From Pseudoalteromonas citrea (GTDB lineage Bacteria; Pseudomonadota; Gammaproteobacteria; Enterobacterales; Alteromonadaceae), in NCBI RefSeq assembly GCF_000238375.3, contig NZ_AHBZ03000016.1, positions 124,001-188,000 of the forward strand: a stretch of 64,000 nucleotides of DNA, read 5' to 3'. This document shows, in pieces, positions 9,826 to 18,682 of this stretch (positions are counted from its first letter, which is position 1; the number at the start of each line of letters is the position of its first letter). The notes below the pieces were generated by a model. It had not been told where the DNA came from, made no database searches, and worked only from the letters and a program-made list of their open reading frames with translations. Both the position numbers and the translations under genes were made by a program.

Positions 9826-10398
9826 ATGTTTGAATTGAAATATCACACGCCATTTGAATGGACGCATAAGGTACTCGAAGACTTTGGCACGTTCTTACAA
9901 GATCACGCAGCAGCTGAAAAAAAAGCCTCAGGCATGGCTATGTCTATGCTGAGTCATTACCCAGATAGAATTAAGCTGGTTAAAGCGATGGCTGATTTGG
10001 CGATTGAAGAAATGATCCACTTTAAGCAAGTGCTCAAACTACTTAATGAACGAGACATTATTTTAGGTAACGATCAGAAAGATCCTTACATCAAAAAAAT
10101 CCGTGCCATCTTTAGAAATGGTAAAGATGAGTTTTTGATTGACCGTTTACTCGTGGCAGCCGTAATTGAAGCCAGAGGACACGAGCGCTTTTCTTTAGTC
10201 GCAGAGGCACTTCCTGCGGGTAAAGAGAAAGACTTTTATGTTGCGATTGCGAAATCAGAAGAAAAGCATAAGAACTTATTTGTTGAGTTAGCTTATGAGT
10301 ACTTCGATAAAGCGCTTATTGATGAACGTTTAGAAGAAATTTTAATTGCTGAAGCTGAAATTTGCGAGAGTATCCCATTTACAGCTGCGCTGCATTAA
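9826..10398 (+). CDS. miaE: tRNA-(ms2io6A)-hydroxylase MiaE
   Basis: A 190-residue ferritin-like diiron enzyme that hydroxylates the isopentenyl group of 2-methylthio-N6-isopentenyl-A37 in tRNAs reading codons that begin with U. The diiron ligands are visible as a glutamate in the first helix (about Glu31), EEMIH (EXXH), EARGHE and EEKH. The length and the N-terminus (MFELKYHTPFEW) match the family. It has its own upstream gap of 87 bp and is followed by a strong bidirectional terminator. A candidate substrate, tRNA-Ser(TGA) with A36-A37-A38, lies at 18101. Confidence 0.95.
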   Translation: MFELKYHTPFEWTHKVLEDFGTFLQDHAAAEKKASGMAMSMLSHYPDRIKLVKAMADLAIEEMIHFKQVLKLLNERDIILGNDQKDPYIKKIRAIFRNGKDEFLIDRLLVAAVIEARGHERFSLVAEALPAGKEKDFYVAIAKSEEKHKNLFVELAYEYFDKALIDERLEEILIAEAEICESIPFTAALH

Positions 10399-10412
10399 GC
10401 GACTAATATACT

Positions 10413-10447
10413 TAATAAAAAAGCCAAACAACTGTTTGGCTTTTTTA
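10413..10447. terminator. Bidirectional terminator between miaE and the TonB receptor gene
   Basis: AAAAGCCAAACA and TGTTTGGCTTTT flank a tiny loop, with A and T tracts on both sides. It serves the two convergent genes. Confidence 0.9.
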
Positions 10448-10471
10448 TTGTCTTAAGGTTTAAGCCGTCAA

Positions 10472-12979
10472 TTAAAAAGTCATAGAGACTTTGGCGTAAA
10501 CAAAGCGCCCATCGGTGTTATAGGCAGAAAATGCTGAATAAGGGAATATCTGATTAAAGTTACTGAACCCGATATTACCCACAGTGTCTTGTGGATACTG
10601 ATCAAACACATTGTTTGCCCCAATGGCTAAGCGCCACTGTTCATTCACACGATAGGCAACATCTAAGTCAGTGATCCATTTTGCTGCGAGCACTTCGTCA
10701 TTATCAATATTACTAGATGGGTCTTGAACCTCTCCATAGCGGGTTGCCTTGAGTGTGGTAGTCCACTGTTCAAAGCGCCAGGTTGCGACAAGGTTCCATT
10801 TATCTTTTGGTGTTGCGTCTTTAAAGCGAGCAATTTCGCGTCGTGCAAAATATTGATAATCTTCACCTAACGCCGACAGCTCAGTTGGGTTCGCTTTTAC
10901 ATTTGTCACGTCTGTGTCATTGAAGTTGACTGCTGCGCTTAAATTAAGTGTACCAAGTGTTTCTAGGTCAAAGCCATAGGTTGCGACGATATCGACACCT
11001 TTAGTACTAGAGTCGATAGCATTAGTGAAGTAGCGCACGCGTTGAACGTTATTTTCACCCGCAGTTTTGAGTATTTGTGCAACCGCTGGGCCGCTGAGGT
11101 TTTCTGATAGGACGATGCGGTCATCAATATCAATTTGGTAGGCGTCTAACGTCAAGCTGAAGTTATTATATTCATAGACAAAACCAGCTGTAATATTAAC
11201 CGACTCTTCCGCTTCAAGTGGCTTAGCACCGAGTGCTTTTGCAGCAGCAGTATCAACAGGGAATAAACCCACTTCATTAGGTTGGCCGTCTTCGAATACC
11301 GTCGCAATCGACTTATATGATGTTTGGGCGAGAGAAGGGGCTCTAAATCCAGTGCTAAGCGCGCCTCTAAATGAAAGGTTCTCACTAAATACATAGCGGC
11401 TAGCAAGTTTACCTGTGAGTGTTGAACCAAAATCACTGTAGTCTTCAAAGCGGGTGGCGAATACCAAGTTCCAGTTCTCGCTTAGGTATGTATCAAACTC
11501 GGCGAACAATGCAATGTTATTTCTGGTCTCATCAACCGCACTAGCGGGAGAAAAGCCAGCTAGAACTTGCGCACCACCGGCTGCGACAGGCACACCTTGC
11601 GAGTCTAGTACTGTTAGGTATGAGGCTTGTTCACCAGCTTTGATTTTATAGTTTTCTTTTCGGTATTCAGCACCTATTGTGAAAAATACGTCATCATATA
11701 AACCAAAATCAAAATCAGTCTTAGCTTGGGCATTCACTAACCACTGCCCATATATCAATGAGCCGTTATCGAATTGAGTCGGGCTTTGTATGCCCATAGA
11801 GGTGTTGATACTATTGACGACTGAAAAAGCAAAGTCATTTTGGCCATAATTGGTACTTACGTCATAATCCCAGTTATTATGCGTACCTGATAGACCAAGG
11901 GCAAACGAATAGTCTGTTACATCCGATTCAATTTGCGGTAAAAATCCATCGGGATAAACGTCACTCACATTACGACTGTCTTTTGGGCGCCTAAAAAATC
12001 CGCCAGAATTCCCTTCACGTTGTGAATAACTGCCAAATGAGTATAGAGATAAATCATCGTCTAACGTGTAACCTGCGTTATAAAACAGAGCGTAGTCTTT
12101 GAGATCTGGTTTACCAAAACGGTGATTGTAGCGTTGGGCATCAAATTCACGCGGGTCTAATGTACCGTTCTCGTCTCGCGAGTATTGTTCACGCTGGTCG
12201 ATACCAGAGCGATTGGTGGCGTTTTTGTCTCGTAGTTCACCAGAGAGGTTGATAAACCCTTGCTCAAAGAGTGACAAACCTATGTTTGCGCTTACGGTGG
12301 TTGTCTCACCATCTTTAACGCGTCGATCATTCCCTTTGTTAAATGCCAGATTACCCTGTTCATCACTATAGGTTTCAAGCAGTTGTGCTGCGCCCGCCAT
12401 TTGTGTGTCGTTTTGACCGTAAGTCAGTGCAACACTGCCGCCTTGCTCAGCATCTTTTAGTATAATGTTTATTACGCCAGCAATGGCATCAGAACCGTAT
12501 TGTGCAGCAGCCCCATCACGGAGTACTTCAATGCGTTTGATTGCTGCTGTTGGGATGGTATTTAAATCTACGGCAGAAGAACCTCGGCCAACAGTCCCGT
12601 TTAGGTTAAGTAGGGCACCCGCGTGACGACGCTTACCGTTAATAAGCACTAATGTGTGATCTGGCGCTAAGCCACGTAAAACAGCCGGTCTTGCATGGTC
12701 AGTTCCGTCAGCCAGTTGCGAGTTAGGAAAGTTAAAACTAGGGATCAAGGTGGTAAGCACTTGGCTCAATTCCATTTGTCCTGAACTTTGCATTTCGTCA
12801 ATACCAATAATATCAACAGGGACAGTACTTTCAGAAATACTACGTAAGCTTCTTCGAGTACCCGTCACTTCGATTACTTCAGTCGTTACTTGTGCTTGTT
12901 GGTCTGCCGACTGCGCTACCGCAGTAAATGAAGAGAATGCCACACCAATTGATGTAGCTAATAAGGTCAGTTTGGACAT
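10472..12979 (-). CDS. TonB-dependent outer membrane receptor
   Basis: A protein of about 835 residues forming a TonB-dependent outer membrane transporter. It has a signal peptide (MSKLTLLATSIGVAFSSFTAVAQS), then a plug domain containing EVTGTRRSLRSISESTVPVD, VLRGLAPDHTLVLINGKRR and QYGSDAIAGVINI. A long beta-barrel follows, ending in an aromatic C-terminal strand (VSMTF). The ligand cannot be read; receptors with this RGLAPDHTLVLINGKRRH plug often carry oligosaccharides, vitamins or unknown substrates. I chose the ATG at 12979, because AAGGAA lies 7 nt upstream and the signal peptide starts there; a longer frame reaches 13018. There is no partner gene on this strand. The 246-bp gap upstream holds a short inverted repeat but no recognised operator. 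Confidence 0.92.
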   Translation of the reverse strand: MSKLTLLATSIGVAFSSFTAVAQSADQQAQVTTEVIEVTGTRRSLRSISESTVPVDIIGIDEMQSSGQMELSQVLTTLIPSFNFPNSQLADGTDHARPAVLRGLAPDHTLVLINGKRRHAGALLNLNGTVGRGSSAVDLNTIPTAAIKRIEVLRDGAAAQYGSDAIAGVINIILKDAEQGGSVALTYGQNDTQMAGAAQLLETYSDEQGNLAFNKGNDRRVKDGETTTVSANIGLSLFEQGFINLSGELRDKNATNRSGIDQREQYSRDENGTLDPREFDAQRYNHRFGKPDLKDYALFYNAGYTLDDDLSLYSFGSYSQREGNSGGFFRRPKDSRNVSDVYPDGFLPQIESDVTDYSFALGLSGTHNNWDYDVSTNYGQNDFAFSVVNSINTSMGIQSPTQFDNGSLIYGQWLVNAQAKTDFDFGLYDDVFFTIGAEYRKENYKIKAGEQASYLTVLDSQGVPVAAGGAQVLAGFSPASAVDETRNNIALFAEFDTYLSENWNLVFATRFEDYSDFGSTLTGKLASRYVFSENLSFRGALSTGFRAPSLAQTSYKSIATVFEDGQPNEVGLFPVDTAAAKALGAKPLEAEESVNITAGFVYEYNNFSLTLDAYQIDIDDRIVLSENLSGPAVAQILKTAGENNVQRVRYFTNAIDSSTKGVDIVATYGFDLETLGTLNLSAAVNFNDTDVTNVKANPTELSALGEDYQYFARREIARFKDATPKDKWNLVATWRFEQWTTTLKATRYGEVQDPSSNIDNDEVLAAKWITDLDVAYRVNEQWRLAIGANNVFDQYPQDTVGNIGFSNFNQIFPYSAFSAYNTDGRFVYAKVSMTF

Positions 12980-13180
12980 GGTCTTTCCTTGATTTAGTAA
13001 ATGGGAAAAACTATTCATAGATTTATGAAAAGTCGTAATAATATAAAAGGGGCTGGATGGTAATATTATCGTATTAGTAAGCGAAATGACATTTTGTTAT
13101 AAGGTATAACCGTAATTATTATTTCATGAATGGCTTACAAATAGCGTACTTATAGCATGCATCTTGTTTACGAGGTTGTA

Positions 13181-13200
13181 CCTGAAACGTGTGTTTCGGG
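13181..13200. repeat. Short inverted repeat upstream of the receptor gene
   Basis: CCTGAAAC, loop GTGT and GTTTCGGG (one G-T pair) lie in the 246-bp gap between the divergent TonB receptor and small zinc-ribbon genes. Role unknown; nothing else in the gap is recognisable. Confidence 0.3.
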
Positions 13201-13264
13201 CTTAATTAATGTATTACTTAACAGTTAAATAGACGCTATAAAATAGTAAAAGGAATTATTAGTT

Positions 13265-13543
13265 ATGCGTTTTTTCAAAGTAAAGTGCTGCCCACATTGT
13301 GAAAAGCCGTTTAGGTTATTAACAAGGTTGTATATTAATTGCCGACCTAGTCGTGTTTGCCGTACGTGCGGTGGTGAGTTTACCTTCGCATTTAGTAAAA
13401 AATGCCCTAGTTTATCGCGTGGCAATTGCATTTGCGCTATTTTTTCAAACCTTGCTCACAATAAGCGAGGTACAAGTTTGGGCTTAATGGCAGTCTGCGC
13501 CTTTTGTTGTAGCTATGTATTAGGCAAATATGAGCGCTATTAA
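13265..13543 (+). CDS. Small zinc-ribbon-like hypothetical protein
   Basis: A 92-residue basic protein that I do not recognise. It has two metal-binding-like knuckles, Cys9-Pro-His-Cys12 and Cys32-Arg-Thr-Cys35, with the typical spacing of a zinc ribbon, followed by CICAIF and a hydrophobic C-terminal stretch (about residues 72-87, MAVCAFCCSYVLGKY). An AAAAGGAA ribosome binding site lies a few bases upstream of the ATG, which supports translation. A reading frame on the other strand over the same bases is judged a shadow. Its stop codon lies in a tandem repeat of TAACCACTAT. Confidence 0.6.
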   Translation: MRFFKVKCCPHCEKPFRLLTRLYINCRPSRVCRTCGGEFTFAFSKKCPSLSRGNCICAIFSNLAHNKRGTSLGLMAVCAFCCSYVLGKYERY

Positions 13544-13560
13544 CCACTATTAACCACTAT
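13541..13560. repeat. Tandem 10-bp repeat
   Basis: TAACCACTAT occurs twice in a row. The first copy contains the stop codon of the small zinc-ribbon gene. Probably slippage; function unlikely. Confidence 0.6.
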
Positions 13561-13582
13561 CGGCGTTATAACGCTCAGCCTT

Positions 13583-13960
13583 TTATGCGCCTTCTTTGAT
13601 TGAAATGCTATCGAGCGAGTCATGAGTCTGAACCTTCGGCTCTTCGTCAGGTAACCTTTTCAGTTTTGGTTCGGCTAAACAGCCTTTTTCTTTTTCAATC
13701 CAGTAAACGGTATTTTCAATAAGAGATATAGAACCAGATACCACGAGGCTTGCAGCACTCACTAGTCCTGCACTGGCTAGCGCTGCACCACAACTAAAAT
13801 CACTGCCACAAGAGCCAAATGCGATCAGGTTTGAAGATTCGAGCGTACTCTTTTTCGCATAGACTTGGCACCGTTCATCATAATAAGTAACGTCTTTAGG
13901 GACGAAAATACAGCCACTCAGGGCTATGCTCACAGTGAAACATCCAATTAAGTTTTTCAT
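13583..13960 (-). CDS. Hypothetical lipoprotein
   Basis: A 125-residue predicted lipoprotein. The signal peptide is short and ends in LSGC (Cys16), followed by an extracytoplasmic region with two cysteine pairs (Cys32, Cys51, Cys57 and Cys93 are visible), a hydrophobic stretch at about residues 58-79 and a polar tail. It has a good ribosome binding site (AAAAAAGGATAT) just before the ATG. No domain is recognised. It lies convergent to the zinc-ribbon gene and upstream of cvfB on the same strand. Confidence 0.7.
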   Translation of the reverse strand: MKNLIGCFTVSIALSGCIFVPKDVTYYDERCQVYAKKSTLESSNLIAFGSCGSDFSCGAALASAGLVSAASLVVSGSISLIENTVYWIEKEKGCLAEPKLKRLPDEEPKVQTHDSLDSISIKEGA

Positions 13961-14077
13961 ATATATCCTTTTTTAGGACATAAGTGTAACGGTAAATTTA
14001 AAGCGTGTTTGTAAAAAAGTGTCATAGATTGAAATTGACGTTGCTGATTTTCTAGAATAGAACCATTCAATACTTTT

Positions 14078-14104
14078 ATAAAAGGCCCATCAAATTGTGG
14101 GCCT
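14078..14104 (-). terminator. Terminator of the cvfB-helicase pair
   Basis: On the minus strand AGGCCCA, an 8-nt loop and TGGGCCT are followed by TTTATA. It lies just beyond the stop of the cvfB-like gene. Confidence 0.8.
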
Positions 14105-14121
14105 ATTCAGGGGGGGATGGG

Positions 14122-14949
14122 TTATTTACGAAGCGAGATTGACTTGGCTTCGATGTCAATTTTGCCTTGCTTAAACAAACCACCAATCGCCTTTTTGAAA
14201 TTAGCTTTACTGGTCGAGAAAGTTTTTCTGATAAGTTCAGGATCTGATTTATCACCCAGTGGTAAAAAGCCGCCTTTAGCTGTGAGTTCAGCTAAAATTT
14301 GTTCACTTAATCCCGTCACTTTCGCCATACCCGGTTTCTCAAGTACTACGTCGATTTTACCATCTTCGCGCACGACTTTAACAAAGCCTTTTAATTTTTG
14401 GCCAATAAACATACGCTTAAATATAGTATTAAAAAATACCACCCCTAAGTGTTGTTCATTGATGATGACTTTATAGCCAATGTCAGTTTTTGATGCGACG
14501 ATTAAGTCAACTTCTTGTAATGGAGCGTACTCAGCATCGGTTTTATTGACAAACTTATTAATGTTACTCGACGCACATAAACGCTGGCTTGCGTTATCAA
14601 GGTATAGCTTCACTAAGTAGCTATGACCATCGCGCATCTTAGGTTTTTGTTCGTTAAATGGTGCAAGAATATCTTTGCTAACACCCAAATCAAGAAATGC
14701 GCCAAAGCTATTGATTTCTTTTACGCGTAACAAAGCAAACTCGCCGACTTGCGCAATGGGAGTTTGTGTTGTGCCAGTCATATGACCTTGCGAGTCTTGG
14801 AAGATAAAGACCTGGATACTGTCACCTAATTCAAGGTGAGACTCAACTTCGGCTTTTGGTAAAAATACTTCGCCTAACTCACGGCCGTCTAGGTATGCGC
14901 CCTCGGCACATAATTCATTGATCATTAAATTTTGAATGCTACCTAGCAT
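14122..14949 (-). CDS. CvfB/YitL-type S1 RNA-binding protein
   Basis: A 275-residue cytoplasmic protein made of consecutive S1-like OB-fold domains, as in CvfB (YitL) of Gram-positive bacteria and its gammaproteobacterial relatives. The first S1 domain covers about residues 1-60, a second (VGEFALLRVKEINSFGAFLDLG) residues 67-130, and a third RVEDGKIDV-type domain lies at about 140-210. A winged-helix-like tail follows (SDPELIRKTFSTSKANFKKAIGG). The family binds RNA and affects expression of many genes. Its start is 3 bp from the helicase stop, so the two genes form one transcript. Precise role not known. Confidence 0.85.
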   Translation of the reverse strand: MLGSIQNLMINELCAEGAYLDGRELGEVFLPKAEVESHLELGDSIQVFIFQDSQGHMTGTTQTPIAQVGEFALLRVKEINSFGAFLDLGVSKDILAPFNEQKPKMRDGHSYLVKLYLDNASQRLCASSNINKFVNKTDAEYAPLQEVDLIVASKTDIGYKVIINEQHLGVVFFNTIFKRMFIGQKLKGFVKVVREDGKIDVVLEKPGMAKVTGLSEQILAELTAKGGFLPLGDKSDPELIRKTFSTSKANFKKAIGGLFKQGKIDIEAKSISLRK

Positions 14950-14951
14950 GG

Positions 14952-16277
14952 TTATTCCTCAGTTGGCTTTGGTTTACGACGTAGTGGTGCGTGCCCATCA
15001 ACATCAAATGGCGCAGGGATTGCTTTTTTAGGTTTTGTTGGTTTTCTTCTCACTGGTTTCTTAGTTGCTTTTGCTTGGATTGGCTTCTTTTCAACCGGTG
15101 CTTTCGCTTTAGGCTTTGGTGGCCTGAAACCTTTAAACTTAGCCTCTAATCCGCTGATACTTTCAAATGATAGTGCATCGTTTAAGTAGTTTTTAATGGC
15201 AACAAAGCTGTTCCAGTCTTTTGGACCAACCAAAGAAATTGCAGTGCCTTTAAACCCAGCTCGACCAGTACGACCTATACGGTGTACATACTCTTCGGCT
15301 TGCTTTGGTAAATCGAAATTAATAACGTGTGTCACACTTAATAAATCAAGCCCTCTAGAGGCGACGTCTGTCGTAACCAGTACTTTAAACAAGCCGCGGC
15401 TAAATGTGTCCATAATATCTAGGCGTTTATTTTGCGCAAGGTCCCCAGCAAGGGCAACGGCTTTTATTCCTAACGTGTTCAGCTGCTCACTGATTCGAAC
15501 TGTATCATTACGTGTAGCGGTGAAGATAATACACTGTCCAACATTGTCTTGTGTCACAAAGTGCTTTAATAACGCATCTTTGTGGTCAAGGTGATCGGCA
15601 AAATAAAGCGTTTGCTTAATATCGCCATGTTGTTGATGCGCATCACTTAGAATAATTTTCTTTGGTGAGCGAAGTAAATTACGAGACGTGACTTCTACTT
15701 GTGCATGGTCAAGCGTTGCAGAGAAAAGCAGCGTCTGGCGCAAGCGGTGATTTGCTTGTTCATTAATTAAGTTCAGCTGAGGGGCAAAGCCTAAATCAAG
15801 CATACGGTCCGCTTCATCAAATACCAGCAACTCTAACCCTGATAGCTGTAATGAACGTTGCTCTAGGTGGTCTGCAATTCTACCTGGTGAACCAATCACG
15901 ATTTGTGGATCTTTTCTCAGCGCTTTTACTTGATCATTAAAGTTTTCACCACCAAGTACTTTAACCACTGAAATACTGGTTCCGGCAACGAGCAAACGAC
16001 ACTGTGAGAACACTTGTGTGGCTAACTCTCGTGTTGGGGCAATAATGAGTACACGCGGGTCACGTTTACTCAATGCGCGTTGTTTCATCACTCTATGAAT
16101 TGCGGGGAGTAAAAACGCCAATGTTTTTCCTGAGCCGGTCTTAGACTGAGCAAACACATCATGGCCCGCAATGGCGGTCGGTACTGCCTGACTTTGGATC
16201 TCGGTAGGTGAAGTGATCCCTTGGTGTGCAAGTTGTGCTTCTAGTCGGGTGTCTATGCCCAGTTCAGTAAAGTGCAA
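14952..16277 (-). CDS. DEAD-box ATP-dependent RNA helicase (RhlE-like)
   Basis: A cytoplasmic RNA helicase with all conserved motifs: Q motif region (ELGI..GITSPTEIQSQA), Walker A SKTGSGKT, PTRELA, GSPGRI, DEAD with FDEADRMLD, SATLD, and the C-terminal half with TRN, TDVASRGLD and HRIGRTGRAG. A lysine- and proline-rich tail (about residues 375-440) is likely to bind RNA. I set the start at the TTG at 16277: GGAGA lies 8 nt upstream on the minus strand, and the protein then begins HFTELGID, like E. coli RhlE MSFDSLGL. The next upstream ATG (16316) has no ribosome binding site and adds 13 odd residues. It is followed within 3 bp by cvfB. The gene is divergent from trhO and the RNA modification genes. 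Confidence 0.92.
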   Translation of the reverse strand: MHFTELGIDTRLEAQLAHQGITSPTEIQSQAVPTAIAGHDVFAQSKTGSGKTLAFLLPAIHRVMKQRALSKRDPRVLIIAPTRELATQVFSQCRLLVAGTSISVVKVLGGENFNDQVKALRKDPQIVIGSPGRIADHLEQRSLQLSGLELLVFDEADRMLDLGFAPQLNLINEQANHRLRQTLLFSATLDHAQVEVTSRNLLRSPKKIILSDAHQQHGDIKQTLYFADHLDHKDALLKHFVTQDNVGQCIIFTATRNDTVRISEQLNTLGIKAVALAGDLAQNKRLDIMDTFSRGLFKVLVTTDVASRGLDLLSVTHVINFDLPKQAEEYVHRIGRTGRAGFKGTAISLVGPKDWNSFVAIKNYLNDALSFESISGLEAKFKGFRPPKPKAKAPVEKKPIQAKATKKPVRRKPTKPKKAIPAPFDVDGHAPLRRKPKPTEE

Positions 16278-16495
16278 AGCGTTTTTCTCCAAAACAAATT
16301 TTTTATGACAGGCCATTATAGCAAAGCTAAGCCATTCACTAATAGTAAAAAGCGCATTGTTAGCAAGGTTTTTGCAATTAAAGTAAAAATCCGTACAATA
16401 CGCGCTCTAGCGCCGGATTTACGTTCCGGTTTAATGAACTGGTTGGCCGAGAATAAGCCAATTTAGTGTAACTAAAGCTGAATATAGGAATATCT

Positions 16496-17485
16496 ATGTC
16501 TAAAGCATATGTGGTGTGTGCACTGTATAAATTCGTGTCGTTGCCTAATTTTGAACAGATCCGTCAACCTTTACACGACGTGATGGAGCAAAATGAAGTA
16601 CGCGGTACTTTGTTACTCGCATTAGAAGGTATTAATGGAACCGTTGCAGGTAAACGTGAAGGGATTGATGCAGTACTTGCATGGTTAGAAGCGCAACCCG
16701 GCCTGAATAATATTGTTTCTAAAGAATCGTTCGATGACACCTGTCCATTTTACCGCACTAAGGTAAAACTGAAAAAAGAAATTGTGACGATGGGAGTCGA
16801 GGGAATCGATCCACTAGAAGTTGTGGGAAGTTATGTGAAGCCAAATGATTGGAATGCGCTCATTTCAGATCCTGAGGTTGTTGTGGTTGATACTCGAAAC
16901 GACTATGAAATTGAAATTGGTACGTTTAAACATGCAATAGATCCTAAGACCAAAACATTCCGCGAATTTCCTGAGTGGGCTGAGAAAAACCTCGACCCAG
17001 CAAAGCATAAAAAAGTTGCTATGTTCTGTACCGGTGGGATCCGCTGTGAAAAATCAACAGCGTACATGAAGGAACAAGGGTTTGATGAGGTTTACCATTT
17101 AGAAGGTGGCATTCTTAAATACCTAGAAGAAGTGCCAAAAGAAGAAACTCTGTGGGAAGGCGAGTGTTTTGTTTTTGATAATCGTGTTGCGGTTGACCAT
17201 GATTTAGAAAAGGGCTCATATGAACAGTGCCACGCTTGTCGTATGCCTATTACAGAAGCAGAGATGCAGCTAGAACAATATATGGAAGGGGTGTCTTGTC
17301 ATCATTGCCATGACAGCCTTACTGAAGAGCAAAGAGCACGCTTTGCTGAACGTCAAAAACAAATTCAACTAGCTCAGTTGCGCGGAGAAGGCCATATCGG
17401 CCATGAAGCGCAAGAAGTGTTGCGTCAACGCAAAGAGCAGAAACAGGCACAAAAAGACGCGCAGCGTAACAAGAAGTCAGCCTAG
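16496..17485 (+). CDS. trhO: tRNA uridine(34) hydroxylase TrhO (YceA)
   Basis: A 329-residue rhodanese-fold tRNA modification enzyme that hydroxylates U34 (forming ho5U, a precursor of cmo5U) in tRNAs with U34, including Ser, Pro, Thr, Ala and Val isoacceptors. The rhodanese domain carries the active-site cysteine in [15 protein letters not shown] and the upstream [11 protein letters not shown]. It has an N-terminal ferredoxin-like domain and a C-terminal Cys-His cluster (CHACRMP, CHHCH) that suggests metal binding. The family length of 320-350 residues fits. It is monocistronic with a clear terminator. tRNA-Ser(TGA), an expected substrate, is encoded 0.6 kb downstream. Confidence 0.95.
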   Translation: MSKAYVVCALYKFVSLPNFEQIRQPLHDVMEQNEVRGTLLLALEGINGTVAGKREGIDAVLAWLEAQPGLNNIVSKESFDDTCPFYRTKVKLKKEIVTMGVEGIDPLEVVGSYVKPNDWNALISDPEVVVVDTRNDYEIEIGTFKHAIDPKTKTFREFPEWAEKNLDPAKHKKVAMFCTGGIRCEKSTAYMKEQGFDEVYHLEGGILKYLEEVPKEETLWEGECFVFDNRVAVDHDLEKGSYEQCHACRMPITEAEMQLEQYMEGVSCHHCHDSLTEEQRARFAERQKQIQLAQLRGEGHIGHEAQEVLRQRKEQKQAQKDAQRNKKSA

Positions 17486-17504
17486 TATATTGAATAACAT
17501 AAAG

Positions 17505-17534
17505 AAAAGCCTCAGCATTGTCTGAGGCTTTTTT
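17505..17534 (+). terminator. Intrinsic terminator of trhO
   Basis: AAGCCTCAG, loop CATTGT and CTGAGGCTT, followed by T residues. Confidence 0.92.
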
Positions 17535-17659
17535 GCATCAAATATAATGCTCGATAGGCTTTGTGTATGTTTATTATGAATATTAACTCAATGGTTGTTT
17601 TGTAGCCGATTTTTTTGATAGTCTATATTGGTCCGAAAAACAATAATAGAAGTTAGATT

Positions 17660-18031
17660 ATGGGCAATTTATTTTTAAAAGAGCGAGAAAGCTGGTGGAC
17701 GTGGGTCATTTGGGGCTTAATAGGCTCGATTGTGAGCACGTATATATTTTCAAGTACTGCTGAAGTTAAATTTGCATTGGCTGCGTCTGGTCTTTTAGTC
17801 ACTGTGCTAGCATGGTGGATGAACTACAGCCGTCGTTTTGAATTTTATAGGGCGTTAAAAGTGCTGTTATTTGTAGGCGGTGTTTCATTATTGCCTATTG
17901 CACTCAATGTTGCATTGCCCTCCAAAGAATTAGCAACAGTGAGTTTCAATTTTATATTAGTGTTATTGGGTTTAATTGGCTTATGTATTTGCGGGGCTTG
18001 GTTTGCACGTAGACCAAAGCAATATTATTAA
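17660..18031 (+). CDS. Small inner membrane protein (unknown function)
   Basis: A 123-residue protein with four predicted transmembrane segments (about residues 14-31, 37-56, 66-86 and 93-116) and short basic or tryptophan-rich loops. I do not recognise the family. It ends 69 bp before the tRNA-Ser gene and has only a weak ribosome binding site. Confidence 0.65.
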   Translation: MGNLFLKERESWWTWVIWGLIGSIVSTYIFSSTAEVKFALAASGLLVTVLAWWMNYSRRFEFYRALKVLLFVGGVSLLPIALNVALPSKELATVSFNFILVLLGLIGLCICGAWFARRPKQYY

Positions 18032-18100
18032 AAAGTTGCCCAAAAATAATTATTTTGCTTTACAGCGGAACTAAAAACCACTAATATCCGCGCCAACAAC

Positions 18101-18191
18101 GGAGAGATGGCTGAGTGGTCGAAAGCACCGGTCTTGAAAACCGGCAAGGGTTTGTAGCCCTTCTAGGGTTCAAATCCCTATCTCTCCGCCA
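18101..18191 (+). tRNA. tRNA-Ser (anticodon TGA)
   Basis: Acceptor stem GGAGAGA paired with TCTCTCC, then discriminator G and encoded CCA (18189-18191). The D arm, anticodon stem CCGGT/ACCGG with loop CTTGAAA (anticodon TGA at 18135-18137), long serine variable arm and T arm (AGGGTTCAAATCCCT) are all present. The anticodon loop has A36-A37-A38, as needed for isopentenylation and the later MiaE step, and U34, which TrhO can hydroxylate. Confidence 0.98.
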
Positions 18192-18200
18192 CCTCATTCT

Positions 18201-18226
18201 AAAAACCGCCTTTCGGCGGTTTTTTT
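18201..18226 (+). terminator. Intrinsic terminator after tRNA-Ser
   Basis: AAACCGCC, loop TTTC and GGCGGTTT, followed by T residues, immediately downstream of the tRNA. Confidence 0.93.
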
Positions 18227-18240
18227 CGTTTGGAGAGCGT

Positions 18241-18609
18241 ATGTCTACTGAAATCATAAAACATTGTGCGTTATGGATTGTGTTTAGTTTTTTCTATTTA
18301 AGCGGCCTTGAAATGGCACTTGTGCTTGCGATTGATGGTCAGCCTGAGCCAACGCTTACTTCAACACTCGGTTATACCTTCTTATTTAACTTACTTGTAG
18401 GCCATTTGATCAGTAAATATGAAAAATTGTCTCCTGTGTTTAGTGCAATAGTGATCAGTTTGTGTGGCATTGTCGGGTTTGGATACATCTTTTCAGACAC
18501 CCTAACAGGTTACAGTCAAGAACTGTTAGCCGGTTTGGTTGTATGTTTACCCATCGCTACCTATTTAGTGTTGCAAATCAAGCAATGGCAAGCTCAGAAG
18601 CTAGGTTAA
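18241..18609 (+). CDS. Small membrane protein (unknown function)
   Basis: A 122-residue protein with four hydrophobic segments (about residues 8-30, 41-56, 68-87 and 95-114). I placed the start at the ATG at 18241: TTTGGAGAG lies just before it, whereas the longer frame starts inside the tRNA-Ser gene. It lies between the tRNA terminator and fklB. No family recognised. Confidence 0.65.
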   Translation: MSTEIIKHCALWIVFSFFYLSGLEMALVLAIDGQPEPTLTSTLGYTFLFNLLVGHLISKYEKLSPVFSAIVISLCGIVGFGYIFSDTLTGYSQELLAGLVVCLPIATYLVLQIKQWQAQKLG

Positions 18610-18682
18610 TCGCTTTTAAACTCGATAATGGCTATGTTACACTGCGCGGGTCTTTTAATAGAAACAAAAAGTGAAATTTAGA

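Noticed and set aside
13225-13431. 68-residue minus-strand frame over the zinc-ribbon gene
   Set aside because: It is a shadow of the opposite frame, without a ribosome binding site or motifs.
18115-18240. N-terminal extension of the small membrane protein starting inside the tRNA-Ser gene
   Set aside because: The first part overlaps the tRNA; the ATG at 18241 has a proper ribosome binding site.
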